From NCBI GenBank assembly GCA_001660395.1, contig LXWE01000009.1, forward strand, positions 1 through 64,000: a stretch of 64,000 nt of DNA. The letters are read 5' to 3'. The stretch is from Alteromonadaceae bacterium XY-R5 (lineage in GTDB: Bacteria; Pseudomonadota; Gammaproteobacteria; Enterobacterales; Alteromonadaceae). Position numbers and translations under genes: made by a program. Shown here piece after piece: positions 8,043 to 17,663 of this stretch. The notes beneath the pieces were generated by a model that saw only the letters and a program-made list of their open reading frames with translations, had not been told where the DNA came from and made no database searches. The stretch's first letter is position 1, and every line of letters starts with the position of its first letter.

Positions 8043-9851
8043 ATGTCTTCATCTACCAATCCGATTGCTGTGCTGAATGATGCCCAGTGGTCTTTATTAA
8101 ATCAGGCCATTGCGCCGTTGAATCGCGATCAGCTTACTTGGGTAAGCGGATATCTTGCGGGCTTGGCTCAAAGTCAGGTCGCTACTGCCGTTGCTGGTGC
8201 ACAGGTTGCTGCACAACCGGCTGCTGCTTCTAGTCTGACTATTCTGTACGGTTCTCAAACCGGCAACGCAAAAGGCGTGGCGGAAGAGTTCAAAGCCAAG
8301 GTAGAAGCTGCTGGTATTCAGGTTTCCCTGACTAACATGGCAGATTACAAGGCAAAACAGCTGAAGTCTGAAACCCATCTTGTGGTCATAGCCAGTACTA
8401 ACGGTGAGGGTGAGCCACCCGATGATGCTGCAGAGTTGCACGAATTCTTAGGCGGTAAAAAAGCACCTAAATTAGAAGGTGTGAAGTTTGCCGTTTTAGG
8501 TTTAGGTGACAGTAGCTACGAATTTTTCTGCCAAACCGGTAAAGACTTCGATGAGCGTTTAGCCAAATTGGGTGCTGAGCGTGTCGCTGAGCGCGTTGAT
8601 TGTGATGTGGATTACGATGGCGATGCAAATGCCTGGGGCGATGCCTTACTTGCTAAGTTGGAAGATGAGCTCAAAGCCGCTGGCAATGCGCAAGTGGCGA
8701 ATATGCCTGCTGTTTCTCCCGTAGCCGCTGCCGTTAGTCAGTACAGCAAAAAGAATCCTTACACGGCTACTTTGCTGGAAAGCCAGAAAATCACTGGTCG
8801 TGATTCAGTCAAAGACATTCGTCACGTAGAAATCTCGCTGGAAGGTTCTGGTATCCAGTATAAAGCCGGTGATGCGTTAGGTGTTTGGTTCCTGAACGAC
8901 AAACAACTGGTTGCAGATCTGCTCGCATTACTTGAGCTGGACGGCCAGGCGAGTGTTGCGCTGGGTGAAGAGTCTATGACTTTAGAACAAGCGTTGGTGG
9001 AAAAATTAGAGCTTACTCAAAGCTATCCGACCTTTGTAACAGCGTACGCAAAAGCGACAGATAACAACGCTTTGTTGGCCAAAACCGATGACAAAGCGGC
9101 ACTGCGGGAATATCTGGCTGAGCGTCAAATCATCGATATCGTGCGTGAATTCCCTGGCAAATTAACAGCTGAACAGCTGGTTGAAGCCCTGCGTCCGATT
9201 ACGCCGCGTTTGTATTCGATTGCCTCAAGTCAGGCTGAGGTGGAAGACGAAGTACACCTTACGGTCGGTCTGGTTGAGTATGACGCGCACGGTAGCCTGC
9301 ATCAGGGCGGCGCATCAGGCTTCTTAAGCAAGCGTTTAGAAGAAGGCGACGAAGTGCGTGTGTTCATTGAACATAACGATAACTTCCGCTTGCCAGAAAA
9401 TGGCGATACGCCTGTGATCATGATTGGTCCGGGAACCGGTATCGCGCCATTCCGTGCGTTTATGCAACAGCGTGATGCGGAAGGTGCCGAAGGCAAAAAC
9501 TGGTTGTTCTTCGGTAACCCGAACTTTACCCAGGACTTCCTGTATCAGGTGGAATGGCAACGTTACGTGAAAGAAGGTTTGGTGAATAAGATCAGCCTGG
9601 CATTCTCACGTGACCAAAAAGAAAAGATTTATGTGCAACATCGTATCCTTGAACAAGGTGAAGAGTTCTATCGCTGGTTGGAAGAAGGCGCTCACGTTTA
9701 TGTATGTGGTGACGCTAACCGTATGGCCAAAGATGTGAACGATGCCATGATTCAAGTGGTAGAAAAACATGGTAACAAGAGCCGCGAAGAAGCCGAGCAG
9801 TACGTGAATGAACTGCGCCGCGCTAAACGTTACCAGAAGGATGTATATTAA
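8043..9851 (+). CDS. cysJ: Assimilatory sulfite reductase (NADPH) flavoprotein subunit CysJ
   Basis: CysJ carries electrons from NADPH through FAD and FMN to the CysI hemoprotein, which reduces sulfite to sulfide. The 602-aa protein matches E. coli CysJ in length. A flavodoxin-like FMN domain spans about residues 65-205 ([37 protein letters not shown]). The FAD-binding region has RLYSIASS, and the NADPH-binding end has [16 protein letters not shown] and the C-terminal RYQKDVY. Its TAATG stop/start overlap with cysI couples the two. The GAGG upstream is about 13 nt from the ATG, rather far. Confidence 0.97.
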   Translation: MSSSTNPIAVLNDAQWSLLNQAIAPLNRDQLTWVSGYLAGLAQSQVATAVAGAQVAAQPAAASSLTILYGSQTGNAKGVAEEFKAKVEAAGIQVSLTNMADYKAKQLKSETHLVVIASTNGEGEPPDDAAELHEFLGGKKAPKLEGVKFAVLGLGDSSYEFFCQTGKDFDERLAKLGAERVAERVDCDVDYDGDANAWGDALLAKLEDELKAAGNAQVANMPAVSPVAAAVSQYSKKNPYTATLLESQKITGRDSVKDIRHVEISLEGSGIQYKAGDALGVWFLNDKQLVADLLALLELDGQASVALGEESMTLEQALVEKLELTQSYPTFVTAYAKATDNNALLAKTDDKAALREYLAERQIIDIVREFPGKLTAEQLVEALRPITPRLYSIASSQAEVEDEVHLTVGLVEYDAHGSLHQGGASGFLSKRLEEGDEVRVFIEHNDNFRLPENGDTPVIMIGPGTGIAPFRAFMQQRDAEGAEGKNWLFFGNPNFTQDFLYQVEWQRYVKEGLVNKISLAFSRDQKEKIYVQHRILEQGEEFYRWLEEGAHVYVCGDANRMAKDVNDAMIQVVEKHGNKSREEAEQYVNELRRAKRYQKDVY

Positions 9852-11563
9852 TGAGCACTGATAACGACAAGTTTATTGTAAAAGGCAAACTGGCGGACAA
9901 CGAACGCCTGAAAGCCCAAAGTAATTTCCTGCGCGGTACCATCGAAGCCGATCTGAAAGATGATCTGACCGGTGGTTTTACCGCTGACAACTTCCAGCTG
10001 ATCCGTTTCCACGGTATGTACCAGCAAGACGACCGTGATATTCGCGCCGAACGTGCCAAGCAAAAGCTGGAGCCTCTGCATAACGTCATGTTACGTGCCC
10101 GTTTGCCAGGTGGGGTAATCAACCCCGAGCAGTGGCTGGTCATTGATAAATTCGCGGCCGAAGAAACCATGTATGGCAGTATTCGTTTAACCACCCGTCA
10201 GACCTTCCAGTTCCACGGTGTATTAAAACCGAATATTAAAAACATGCACCAGATGCTGAACCGTGTTGGCATGGATTCTATTGCAACTGCCGGTGACGTG
10301 AACCGTAACGTGCTGTGTACTTCAAATCCGGTGGAATCTGAAGTACATCAGCAGGCGTATGAGTGGGCGAAGAAAATCAGCGAACATCTACTGCCAAAAA
10401 CTCGAGCGTATGCGGAAATTTGGTTAGACGGTGAGAAGCTGCAAAGCACTGACGAAGAGCCAATCTTAGGTAGTAACTACTTACCACGTAAGTTTAAAAC
10501 TACCGTTGTGATCCCGCCGCAAAACGACGTGGATGTGCACGCTAATGACCTGAACTTTGTGGCCATTGCCGAAGCTGGCCAACTGGTAGGCTTTAACGTA
10601 TTGGTAGGCGGTGGCCTGGCCATGACTCATGGTGATCAGTCTACTTACCCACGTCGTGCGGATGATTTTGGGTTTATCCCATTAGACGATACCTTGGCAG
10701 TTGCGGCGGCGGTGGTCACCACTCAGCGTGACTGGGGTAACCGGGTTAACCGTAAGAATGCCAAAACCAAGTACACCCTTGAGCGTGTTGGTGTGGATAA
10801 TTTCAAAGCCGAAGTAGAACGTCGCGCAGGTGTGACGTTTGCACCAAGCCGTGCTTATGAATTTACTGGCCGTGGTGATCGCTTTGGTTGGGTTGAAGGT
10901 GTGGACGGTAAGTTCCACCTGACCTTATTCATCGAAAACGGTCGTATTCTGGATTTCCCAGGCAAGCCACTGAAAACCGGCTGTGCTGAAATTGCCAAGA
11001 TCCACAAAGGCGATTTCCGTATGACTGCCAACCAGAACCTGATTGTTGCTGGTGTCGCCGCAGAAGATAAAGCGACGATTGAGAAAATCGCTCGCGATCA
11101 CGGTCTGATGGACGATGGCGTTAGCGCGCAGCGTCAGGATTCTATGGCCTGTGTGGCCTTGCCAACCTGCCCATTAGCGATGGCGGAAGCTGAACGCTAC
11201 CTGCCTGATGCGGTAACGCAACTGGAAGGCATTTTAGCCAAACACGATATGGCGTCTGACAGCATCATTTTCCGTGTGACAGGTTGTCCAAACGGTTGTG
11301 GCCGCGCCATGCTGGCCGAAGTCGGCCTTGTTGGTAAAGGTCCGGGTAAATACAACTTGCACTTAGGCGGCAATCGCCAGGGTACGCGCATTCCTAAGAT
11401 GTATCAGGAAAACATCAGCGAACAGCAGATTATGGACGAACTGGATACGTTGATTGGTCGTTGGGCCAAAGAGCGTGAGCAAAGCGAAAGCTTTGGTGAT
11501 TTCGTGATCCGCGCTGGCGTGGTCGCTGAAGTCATTGATTCCGCTAAGGACTTTTATGCCTGA
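9851..11563 (+). CDS. cysI: Assimilatory sulfite reductase hemoprotein subunit CysI
   Basis: CysI reduces sulfite to sulfide at a siroheme/[4Fe-4S] centre in the cysteine pathway. The 570-aa protein has both cluster-binding pairs at the canonical positions: Cys434 and Cys440 in ACVALPTCP, and Cys479 and Cys483 in [10 protein letters not shown]. The siroheme region includes [12 protein letters not shown], and the protein shows the usual two-fold repeat. The ATG overlaps the cysJ stop by one base, and the cysH ATG lies inside the 3' end. Confidence 0.97.
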   Translation: MSTDNDKFIVKGKLADNERLKAQSNFLRGTIEADLKDDLTGGFTADNFQLIRFHGMYQQDDRDIRAERAKQKLEPLHNVMLRARLPGGVINPEQWLVIDKFAAEETMYGSIRLTTRQTFQFHGVLKPNIKNMHQMLNRVGMDSIATAGDVNRNVLCTSNPVESEVHQQAYEWAKKISEHLLPKTRAYAEIWLDGEKLQSTDEEPILGSNYLPRKFKTTVVIPPQNDVDVHANDLNFVAIAEAGQLVGFNVLVGGGLAMTHGDQSTYPRRADDFGFIPLDDTLAVAAAVVTTQRDWGNRVNRKNAKTKYTLERVGVDNFKAEVERRAGVTFAPSRAYEFTGRGDRFGWVEGVDGKFHLTLFIENGRILDFPGKPLKTGCAEIAKIHKGDFRMTANQNLIVAGVAAEDKATIEKIARDHGLMDDGVSAQRQDSMACVALPTCPLAMAEAERYLPDAVTQLEGILAKHDMASDSIIFRVTGCPNGCGRAMLAEVGLVGKGPGKYNLHLGGNRQGTRIPKMYQENISEQQIMDELDTLIGRWAKEREQSESFGDFVIRAGVVAEVIDSAKDFYA

Positions 11564-12317
11564 TAGCGTAATTACGGTTAATTCAGTGGCGAATACGCCA
11601 CTGGATGCCAGTACCATCACCAAAGAACAGTTGGCGGCAATTAATCGCCAACTAGAGAGTATGACAGCGCAACAACGCGTGGCTTGGGCGTTAGCCAATT
11701 TGCCGGGCCAGGCGATTCTGTCATCCAGCTTTGGTGTGCAATCTGCTGTCAGTCTGCATATGTTAACCCAGGCACAAGCGGATATGCCGATTGTGCTAAC
11801 GGATACAGGCTATCTGTTTCCGGAAACCTATCAGTTTATTGATGAGTTAACTCAGCGCTTAGACTTGAATCTCAAAGTGTATCGCTCTGAAACATCACCA
11901 GCATGGCAAGAAGCGCGCTATGGTCAGCGTTGGGAGCAGGGCGTTGAAGGCATTGAGGCATACAACTTTGAAAATAAAGTTGAGCCTATGCAGCGTGCAT
12001 TAAAAGAGTTGAATGTCGGAATTTGGTTTGCCGGTCTGCGCCGCAGCCAGTCAGATAGCCGTGAAAAGCTATCCGTGCTGCAAGTATCTGGTGGCCGTTT
12101 TAAAGTGCATCCGATTATCGATTGGAGTAACAAAGACCTTCATTATTATCTGAAGGAATATGATTTACCCTACCATCCTTTGTGGGAACAGGGGTATGTT
12201 TCGATTGGTGATTGGCACACGACGCGCCCACTGGAAGTGGGTATGTCAGAACAAGATACACGTTTCTTCGGCTTGAAACGTGAGTGCGGATTGCACGAAT
12301 ACGGTGATGGTATCTAA
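11556..12317 (+). CDS. cysH: Phosphoadenosine phosphosulfate (PAPS) reductase CysH
   Basis: CysH reduces PAPS to sulfite and PAP using thioredoxin or glutaredoxin. The protein is about 253 aa. Motifs include [10 protein letters not shown] at the nucleotide-binding start, [21 protein letters not shown] and WHTTRPLE. The catalytic cysteine is in KRECGLHE near the C-terminus. The [4Fe-4S]-binding CC/C pairs of APS-type reductases are absent, which supports a PAPS enzyme. I use the ATG at 11556 (AAGGA upstream) overlapping the end of cysI; an in-frame ATG at 11535 also exists. It completes the cysJIH operon. Confidence 0.95.
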   Translation: MPDSVITVNSVANTPLDASTITKEQLAAINRQLESMTAQQRVAWALANLPGQAILSSSFGVQSAVSLHMLTQAQADMPIVLTDTGYLFPETYQFIDELTQRLDLNLKVYRSETSPAWQEARYGQRWEQGVEGIEAYNFENKVEPMQRALKELNVGIWFAGLRRSQSDSREKLSVLQVSGGRFKVHPIIDWSNKDLHYYLKEYDLPYHPLWEQGYVSIGDWHTTRPLEVGMSEQDTRFFGLKRECGLHEYGDGI

Positions 12318-12334
12318 TCCGGGTTATTTAGGAC

Positions 12335-12359
12335 ACTTAATCGTAGGAAGCGGTTAAGT
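12335..12359. terminator. Weak hairpin between convergent genes
   Basis: An imperfect hairpin (ACTTAA..CG paired with CG..TTAAGT around a 7-nt loop) fills the short gap between cysH and the convergent minus-strand gene. There is no strong T run, so it is only a possible bidirectional terminator. Confidence 0.35.
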
Positions 12360-13280
12360 ATTGATTTCAAACTGAGGTGTCATCAGTTGTTTCAAGTGTT
12401 CTAAATAGCTTTGGTTAGGCTCACCAATGACGAGTCTGGCTAACTCGGTGCCAGTGCTGGTGAATTTATAATAACGAAATAAAAGACCATTGGTGCGTGG
12501 CGCAAAATGAAAGGGCTGCTGGCCAAATAGCCATTCCTGGCGTTTATTGAGATCTAATTCTGCGGACTCAATTTCTTCTCCAAACAGAATTCCCATATCC
12601 ATCAAGGCCAAAATATCCGGATAGCTCAATCCAAACTGGGCAAGGTTTATATTACGTTGTCTGGAAAGTCGGAAAAAAGACAACACGCTGGGCTTTTGAG
12701 TGAAGCCACTGATTAATTGCATCGTGCTCAGATGGCGCTTAGACAGTGCCATGCTCACTGCTTTACGCAGTATTTTTGCGTCTCTTTGAGTGAGTTGCTG
12801 TAGTGTTTTTAAGGTACGCAGAGAAAAACTACCGGGTTGACTGACCTCATAGGCGAAAATACTCGCCCAGAGTTCTTGCATTGGCTGTGAATGAATATTT
12901 TCAGCCATCTGAATGTAATTAAAAAACCAATCTGGATCTAACTGCTCTTTGCTGCCTGATGTTAGACAGTTATTCATCGCCTTTTCTAATATGGTTTCGA
13001 GGTTTGTTAGCTTTTGAGCTGCTACATATTGTTGGCGTTTACGCACATTGGTAAGCAGTTCCTGATTGGATCTGCCTGGCTGCCTCGGGCTGATACCAGC
13101 ACGTGAAAACCAGTACAGCATGCGTTGTTGAATTGATTCCTGTCCTTTGATGGTGCGATCATCAGAGGCGCTCGAATTTGCTTCCTGTTTTGCCGGCACA
13201 GTCTGGCTGGCCTGGTTGCTGCGAGTCACAGGGATTTGTGGCAAATTGGAATCAATTTTCATCTTGAAAGATGCTGTCAT
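12354..13280 (-). CDS. TIGR03899 family protein
   Basis: This 308-aa soluble protein has a low-complexity N-terminus followed by a conserved helical core: RMLYWFSRAGISPRQPGRSNQELL, then a segment with PDWFFNYIQMAENI and MQELWASIFAYE. That layout, an early conserved Arg-rich part and a central WFFxFxxxAxNI/MQxLWAxIL block, is typical of TIGR03899 proteins in Vibrio, Shewanella and Alteromonas. Related DUF2806 proteins share the core. No function is known. No hydrophobic segments are evident. A start at 13262 is also possible. Confidence 0.75.
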   Translation of the reverse strand: MTASFKMKIDSNLPQIPVTRSNQASQTVPAKQEANSSASDDRTIKGQESIQQRMLYWFSRAGISPRQPGRSNQELLTNVRKRQQYVAAQKLTNLETILEKAMNNCLTSGSKEQLDPDWFFNYIQMAENIHSQPMQELWASIFAYEVSQPGSFSLRTLKTLQQLTQRDAKILRKAVSMALSKRHLSTMQLISGFTQKPSVLSFFRLSRQRNINLAQFGLSYPDILALMDMGILFGEEIESAELDLNKRQEWLFGQQPFHFAPRTNGLLFRYYKFTSTGTELARLVIGEPNQSYLEHLKQLMTPQFEINT

Positions 13281-13463
13281 GTTGCGTGTGGTCTCTCAAA
13301 GATCATATAACAGGCTGAAAGATAAGTCTTATCTTTATATCTATCGGGCGGAGGCAGTTGGAATTTAGCGGGAAGCTGGACTAATTTGTCGTTGCTAAAT
13401 ATTAAGGTATGGTTAAATATTAGATCTCTATGTGTTTTTTGTCGTTGGCAAGCGGATGTATAA

Positions 13464-15695
13464 ATGAGTTCAACTCAATACGAGAATGATGAACTGGTCT
13501 TTTTGGAAGAGGAGACGGGACAGCAGTCTGAGGATGAAGTACTGCACAGCTGGAACGTTCTCGTGGTCGACGATGATGAAGAAATTCATTCCGTTACCAA
13601 ACTCGCGCTATCTGATTTGATCGTTGCAGATCGCAGATTAGAGTTTCATCACGCCTACTCAGGAAAAGAAGCGCTCGAATTTATTCGTAAGCACGGACCC
13701 AGTATCGCCATTATCTTGTTAGATGTGGTGATGGAAACCGATGATGCCGGTTTGATTGTGGCGAAGAAAATGCGTGAAGAATTGGGGCTGGTAGAACCGC
13801 GTATCATTTTGCGTACAGGCCAGCCTGGATATGCGCCTGAAGAAAGCGTCATCAAGCAATATGACATCAACGATTATAAAACCAAAACCGAACTTACCCG
13901 CAGCAAGCTGGTTACTACCATCATTGCTTCCATTCGTTCCTATCAGCAGATTCTGACAATCAATCAGAGCCGGATTGGCTTGGAAAAGATCATTGCTTCG
14001 TCCGCAAACTTGTTTGAAGAACATTCGGTTAAAGGGTTTTGCGAGGGCGTGGTTACTCAAATAAGCTCGCTGGTTGGATTAGATGCTGGCGGGGTTGTCT
14101 GTGCGCGAGCAGGCTCGGTATTAGATAAAGATGATGATGGCGTATATGTACTCGGCGCTGCAGGTGAATTTGCCAGCTACATTAATCAGAAGCTTGAAAA
14201 TCTGCATAACGACAGAATCGTTTACTACGTTACTCAGTGCTTAAAACAGCGCCAGCATGTATATACTCCGGATTTTACCGTTCTTTACCTGAACAGCTCT
14301 GGCTATGAAGCTGCTGTCTATCTGCAATTAAGTCATGAAATCAGTGAGGTACATAAGCAGCTTATCGAAGTGTTTTTATCAAGCATTTCGGTGGGATATG
14401 AGAATGTGAATTTATTTCACCAGCTCCGTAATGCTGCGTTTCGAGACTGGCTCACCAAGCTGCCAAACCGCAATGAATTCATTAATATGTTGGATGCCAT
14501 TCGTCCTGTCGAAGCGGTGCGGGCAAAGACTGTACTGGTGTTAATTGATATTAATCATTTCTCTGATGTGAATGATGGTTTGGGACAAGATGCGGGTAAC
14601 CTGTTGTTATTGGCGGTCACTGAGCGATTGGAAGAAACATTCGCTGACAGAGTCAAGATGGGACGAATTGGCGCTGACGTATTTGGATTACTGGGTACAG
14701 AGTCCGACTTACAGCCGGACCTCGTTACAAAACTGTTTATGAGTCCGTTTAAAGCGGGTGACCATCTGCTGCCAGTGAATATTACCCTTGGCTATGCCGC
14801 TATCACGGAAGATAAGTGTACCGGGATTAACCGTCTTAAGCAGGCCAATATTGCCCTTAACCGGGCGAAAAAGAATCCAACCAGTAACTTTGAATTTTAT
14901 GCGCCTGAGATGGAAGAGAAAACCACTTGGCGTTTGGATATGATCCGGCAGTTACGGAATGACTTTGCTGACCGGCGTCTCCAGGTTTGGTACCAGCCAC
15001 AGGTCGATTTAGTCACCGAAAAGATTGTTGGTATGGAGGCACTATTGCGCTGGCCTACCAGTGATGGTGGTTTCATATCTCCAGGTGTATTTGTTCCTTT
15101 AGCTGAGTATTCTGGGCTTATTTTGGATATTGGAGCGTGGGTATTAGATGAGGCCTGCAAGCATCTAAGCATTCTTGCCAGCAAAGGATTTTCGTCTTTG
15201 CGAGTGGCCGTTAATATCTCTATGCCCCAATTCAGGGACTTGCAATTTGTTGAAATGGTGAAAGATTCAGTCAATCGCCATAAAATTGAGCCAGCAGCTC
15301 TGGAATTGGAAATCACTGAAAGTGTGGTCATGGATGAGCCGCAAATTGTGATTGATTCACTGACTGAATTGAAAAAATTTGGAGTGAAGATCGCTATCGA
15401 TGATTTTGGTACCGGCTTTTCATCAATGAATTATTTGCAGAAGTTGCCTTTAGATCGTTTGAAGGTGGACCGCTCCTTTATTCACGAAGTCGAACCTGGC
15501 AGTCAGGCTTTCATTGCAGAAACGATCGTCACGCTTGGTAAAAAGCTGGGATTGCAAACCATTGCTGAAGGGGTTGAAAAGCGTGAGCAGGCGAGTTTTA
15601 TGTTAAAACTTGGCTGCGATGAAGCGCAGGGCTTCATGTATGCTAAGCCCATGCCTTTCGAAGATTTAGTCAACTTTCTTCACGGCCAAAAATAA
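13464..15695 (+). CDS. Response regulator with DUF3369, degenerate GGDEF and EAL domain (c-di-GMP phosphodiesterase)
   Basis: This 743-aa signalling protein has a receiver domain (about residues 30-160) with acidic pocket VVDDDEE and phospho-acceptor Asp87 in LLDVVM. A DUF3369 sensor-like domain spans about 170-320. A GGDEF domain spans about 330-470; its active-site signature reads GADVF instead of GGDEF, so cyclase activity is unlikely. The EAL domain (about 490-740) keeps MEALLRW, LEITES, IDDFGTGFSS, LKVDRSF and AEGVE, so it should hydrolyse c-di-GMP. No histidine kinase is adjacent, so its partner is unknown. Confidence 0.93.
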   Translation: MSSTQYENDELVFLEEETGQQSEDEVLHSWNVLVVDDDEEIHSVTKLALSDLIVADRRLEFHHAYSGKEALEFIRKHGPSIAIILLDVVMETDDAGLIVAKKMREELGLVEPRIILRTGQPGYAPEESVIKQYDINDYKTKTELTRSKLVTTIIASIRSYQQILTINQSRIGLEKIIASSANLFEEHSVKGFCEGVVTQISSLVGLDAGGVVCARAGSVLDKDDDGVYVLGAAGEFASYINQKLENLHNDRIVYYVTQCLKQRQHVYTPDFTVLYLNSSGYEAAVYLQLSHEISEVHKQLIEVFLSSISVGYENVNLFHQLRNAAFRDWLTKLPNRNEFINMLDAIRPVEAVRAKTVLVLIDINHFSDVNDGLGQDAGNLLLLAVTERLEETFADRVKMGRIGADVFGLLGTESDLQPDLVTKLFMSPFKAGDHLLPVNITLGYAAITEDKCTGINRLKQANIALNRAKKNPTSNFEFYAPEMEEKTTWRLDMIRQLRNDFADRRLQVWYQPQVDLVTEKIVGMEALLRWPTSDGGFISPGVFVPLAEYSGLILDIGAWVLDEACKHLSILASKGFSSLRVAVNISMPQFRDLQFVEMVKDSVNRHKIEPAALELEITESVVMDEPQIVIDSLTELKKFGVKIAIDDFGTGFSSMNYLQKLPLDRLKVDRSFIHEVEPGSQAFIAETIVTLGKKLGLQTIAEGVEKREQASFMLKLGCDEAQGFMYAKPMPFEDLVNFLHGQK

Positions 15696-16310
15696 TCATT
15701 CATGTATCAAGAGCTTAAAAACCTGTTTTTGTATCAGAGGCAGGTGTTTGCCTTCAAACCAGGGATGTTGCTTTAACCAGCGATTGTTTCTGGGGGATGG
15801 ATGTGGCATCAACAGATATTGTGATGGATAGGATGATGATTGTTGTAATCGTTGAGTGACAGTCAATTTATCTTGTAAATAATACTGCTGCGCATATTGG
15901 CCTATCAGCAGTATTTTCTCTATCTTCATTAACGCGGTTAAGCGTTTATGCCAAGTTACTGCACACATTTTTAATGGCGGCAGATCTCCTGATTTCCCTG
16001 TGCCGGGATAACAAAACCCCATAGGTAAAATCGCAATTTTTGTTTCGTCATAAAATTGGGCTTCTGTTAATCCTAACCAACTGCGTAAGCGCTCGCCCGA
16101 GGGGTCATTCCAAGGCCTATTTGCATTATGGGCACGAATTCCGGGTGCTTGTCCGACGATCAGTAGTTTCGCAGTGGAACTGCCCTGAATAATCGCTCGG
16201 GGTTCAAGAGGAAGTTGCTCTGCACATAATTGGCAAGTTTTGGCTTGCTGCAACACGTGTTCAAAATGCTCTTTAACTGAAATAATTTTTCCTGGTGGTA
16301 TTTTTGTCAT
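15696..16310 (-). CDS. Uracil-DNA glycosylase family protein
   Basis: This 204-aa protein has the uracil-DNA glycosylase superfamily pattern: LLIVGQAPG at the water-activating loop, NDPSGERLRSWLG, a central LLIGQYAQ strand and a C-terminal MPHPSPRN loop. Two Cys in KTCQLCAEQ near the N-terminus recall the Fe-S glycosylases, but the four-Cys pattern of family 4 is not obvious. The exact family and substrate cannot be fixed. Its stop abuts that of the EAL gene in a convergent pair with no gap. Confidence 0.85.
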   Translation of the reverse strand: MTKIPPGKIISVKEHFEHVLQQAKTCQLCAEQLPLEPRAIIQGSSTAKLLIVGQAPGIRAHNANRPWNDPSGERLRSWLGLTEAQFYDETKIAILPMGFCYPGTGKSGDLPPLKMCAVTWHKRLTALMKIEKILLIGQYAQQYYLQDKLTVTQRLQQSSSYPSQYLLMPHPSPRNNRWLKQHPWFEGKHLPLIQKQVFKLLIHE

Positions 16311-16405
16311 ATTGCTGTCACAAAGTTGTGAGCTTAAATGCTGGAGTTGTGATGCTTTTTTATGCTAGCATCTGGGTGTAATACTGGTTTAAAGAGGTAA
16401 TCAAA

Positions 16406-16720
16406 ATGGTAAAACGTACTATTTCAGCTGTTGTTGTTAGTGTATCTATGGCTACGTCTGCATTGGCTGCAGATAACGCGTTTGACTGTATGGATGCCAA
16501 AAGCTTCGAAATTAACAGCCAGTGTTTGCAGCAGCAAATCGACACTAACATCGAATTTAAACAAAGTCAGCAGACTATGGTAGCCGACATGCAAATGCAG
16601 TCAGATTATGCCATGGCAACTATGCGCTTTTATCCCGAGCAAATGACAATTGAAATTATTGCGCACCGGGATGCACTGACCACGGAACTGCCAAATCAGG
16701 TAGCAATGGTCAGCCAATAA
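16406..16720 (+). CDS. Small exported protein of unknown function
   Basis: This 104-aa protein has a Sec signal peptide (cleavage after SALA), two Cys (FDCMD and SQCLQQQ) that could form a disulfide in the periplasm, and a Met/Gln-rich remainder. The ATG has AGAGGT upstream. It is monocistronic, with its own terminator 28 bp downstream. I do not recognise a named domain. Confidence 0.75.
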   Translation: MVKRTISAVVVSVSMATSALAADNAFDCMDAKSFEINSQCLQQQIDTNIEFKQSQQTMVADMQMQSDYAMATMRFYPEQMTIEIIAHRDALTTELPNQVAMVSQ

Positions 16721-16747
16721 TCGAAGCCAACCCAATTTAATTATGAC

Positions 16748-16773
16748 AAAGCCCTCCACTGCGAGGGTTTTTT
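16748..16773 (+). terminator. Rho-independent terminator
   Basis: CCCTC pairs with GAGGG around a short loop and is followed directly by TTTTTT (16768-16773), with an A run on the left. It lies just after the small exported protein gene. Confidence 0.85.
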
Positions 16774-16919
16774 CTTTTCTTAAACTGACTTTAATACAAG
16801 CACTTAATAAATCTTAAATAGATAGGTTATTAAAGCTAATACTGATGGTATTTTGAACAGACGGTAACGCCTTCGCTTAATGGTTATATTTCATCCATAG
16901 ATTAGGTCGGAGGTATCCC

Positions 16920-17483
16920 ATGAAAAAAGTCAGCGTAATGTTCTCTCTGCTTTTTTGTCAGTCAGCGATGGCTGGGGACGACTTTGTGCAGTCAGGGATT
17001 GATTGGTTTAGAAGTTTGCTGGCTGAGGATGCAAAAGTAGAGTTGGATAAATCTGCTATCGATTTTCGTGGCTGTCGTCATCTGGATTACGATCTGACGT
17101 TTACTCGTCCGATTAACCGCACTCTTTCAATGTCTGCAGGTATCAACTATGCCGAAGGTAAAATTGAATGGGGTGTTTACCAACAAAAAATCCAAACACA
17201 AAGTTTGTTTGTTGAACCTTCAGTTGCGCTGTCCGAACAATTAAATGTCTCTGTATCTCTTGCTTATCAGGATCGTCCACGATTTACTGCTGATGCGCTT
17301 GGCGCTTTATATTTACCGCAAAGCTATTCTGTCGGCTTCAAATCAACGGTTATTCCTATCAACGAGCAACATAGCTGGGAGTTTGCCGTAACGCAGCAGC
17401 GTTGGGACAATCACAATCACTCAGTATTTGCCGACCATTCTGAAGATAACCGCGTAAGCCTTGAATATCGTTTGAGCTTTTAG
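16920..17483 (+). CDS. Small outer-membrane barrel-like protein of unknown function
   Basis: This 187-aa protein has a signal peptide (cleavage after SAMA), amphipathic beta strands and a C-terminal Phe (SLEYRLSF), as in small outer-membrane barrels. It has a strong GGAGGT ribosome site. I do not recognise the family. The last 92 bp of the gene recur as a direct copy at 19762-19853, so its 3' end is either an insertion target or was duplicated together with the adjacent segment. Confidence 0.75.
   Translation: MKKVSVMFSLLFCQSAMAGDDFVQSGIDWFRSLLAEDAKVELDKSAIDFRGCRHLDYDLTFTRPINRTLSMSAGINYAEGKIEWGVYQQKIQTQSLFVEPSVALSEQLNVSVSLAYQDRPRFTADALGALYLPQSYSVGFKSTVIPINEQHSWEFAVTQQRWDNHNHSVFADHSEDNRVSLEYRLSF
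17391..17482 (+). repeat. 92-bp direct repeat, left copy (3' end of barrel gene)
   Basis: This left copy matches 19762-19853 with one mismatch (C at 17394, T at 19765). It encodes the last 30 residues of the barrel protein. The two copies flank a 2.28-kb AT-rich segment. Confidence 0.95.
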
Positions 17484-17663
17484 ATATTAGCTATACATAT
17501 TGATATTCTTGATAAAGTGAAATATATCTTCAAGAAAATGAATGAGTTAGGTATGCTAAAAATGTAATTTGGGAAGGATGCCCATTACGACCAGCTTCAC
17601 CATTCGCGTTTGTTCTGCTTCCTTCCATACATTCGAATAATGATAAATATTAAGGATGATTAT

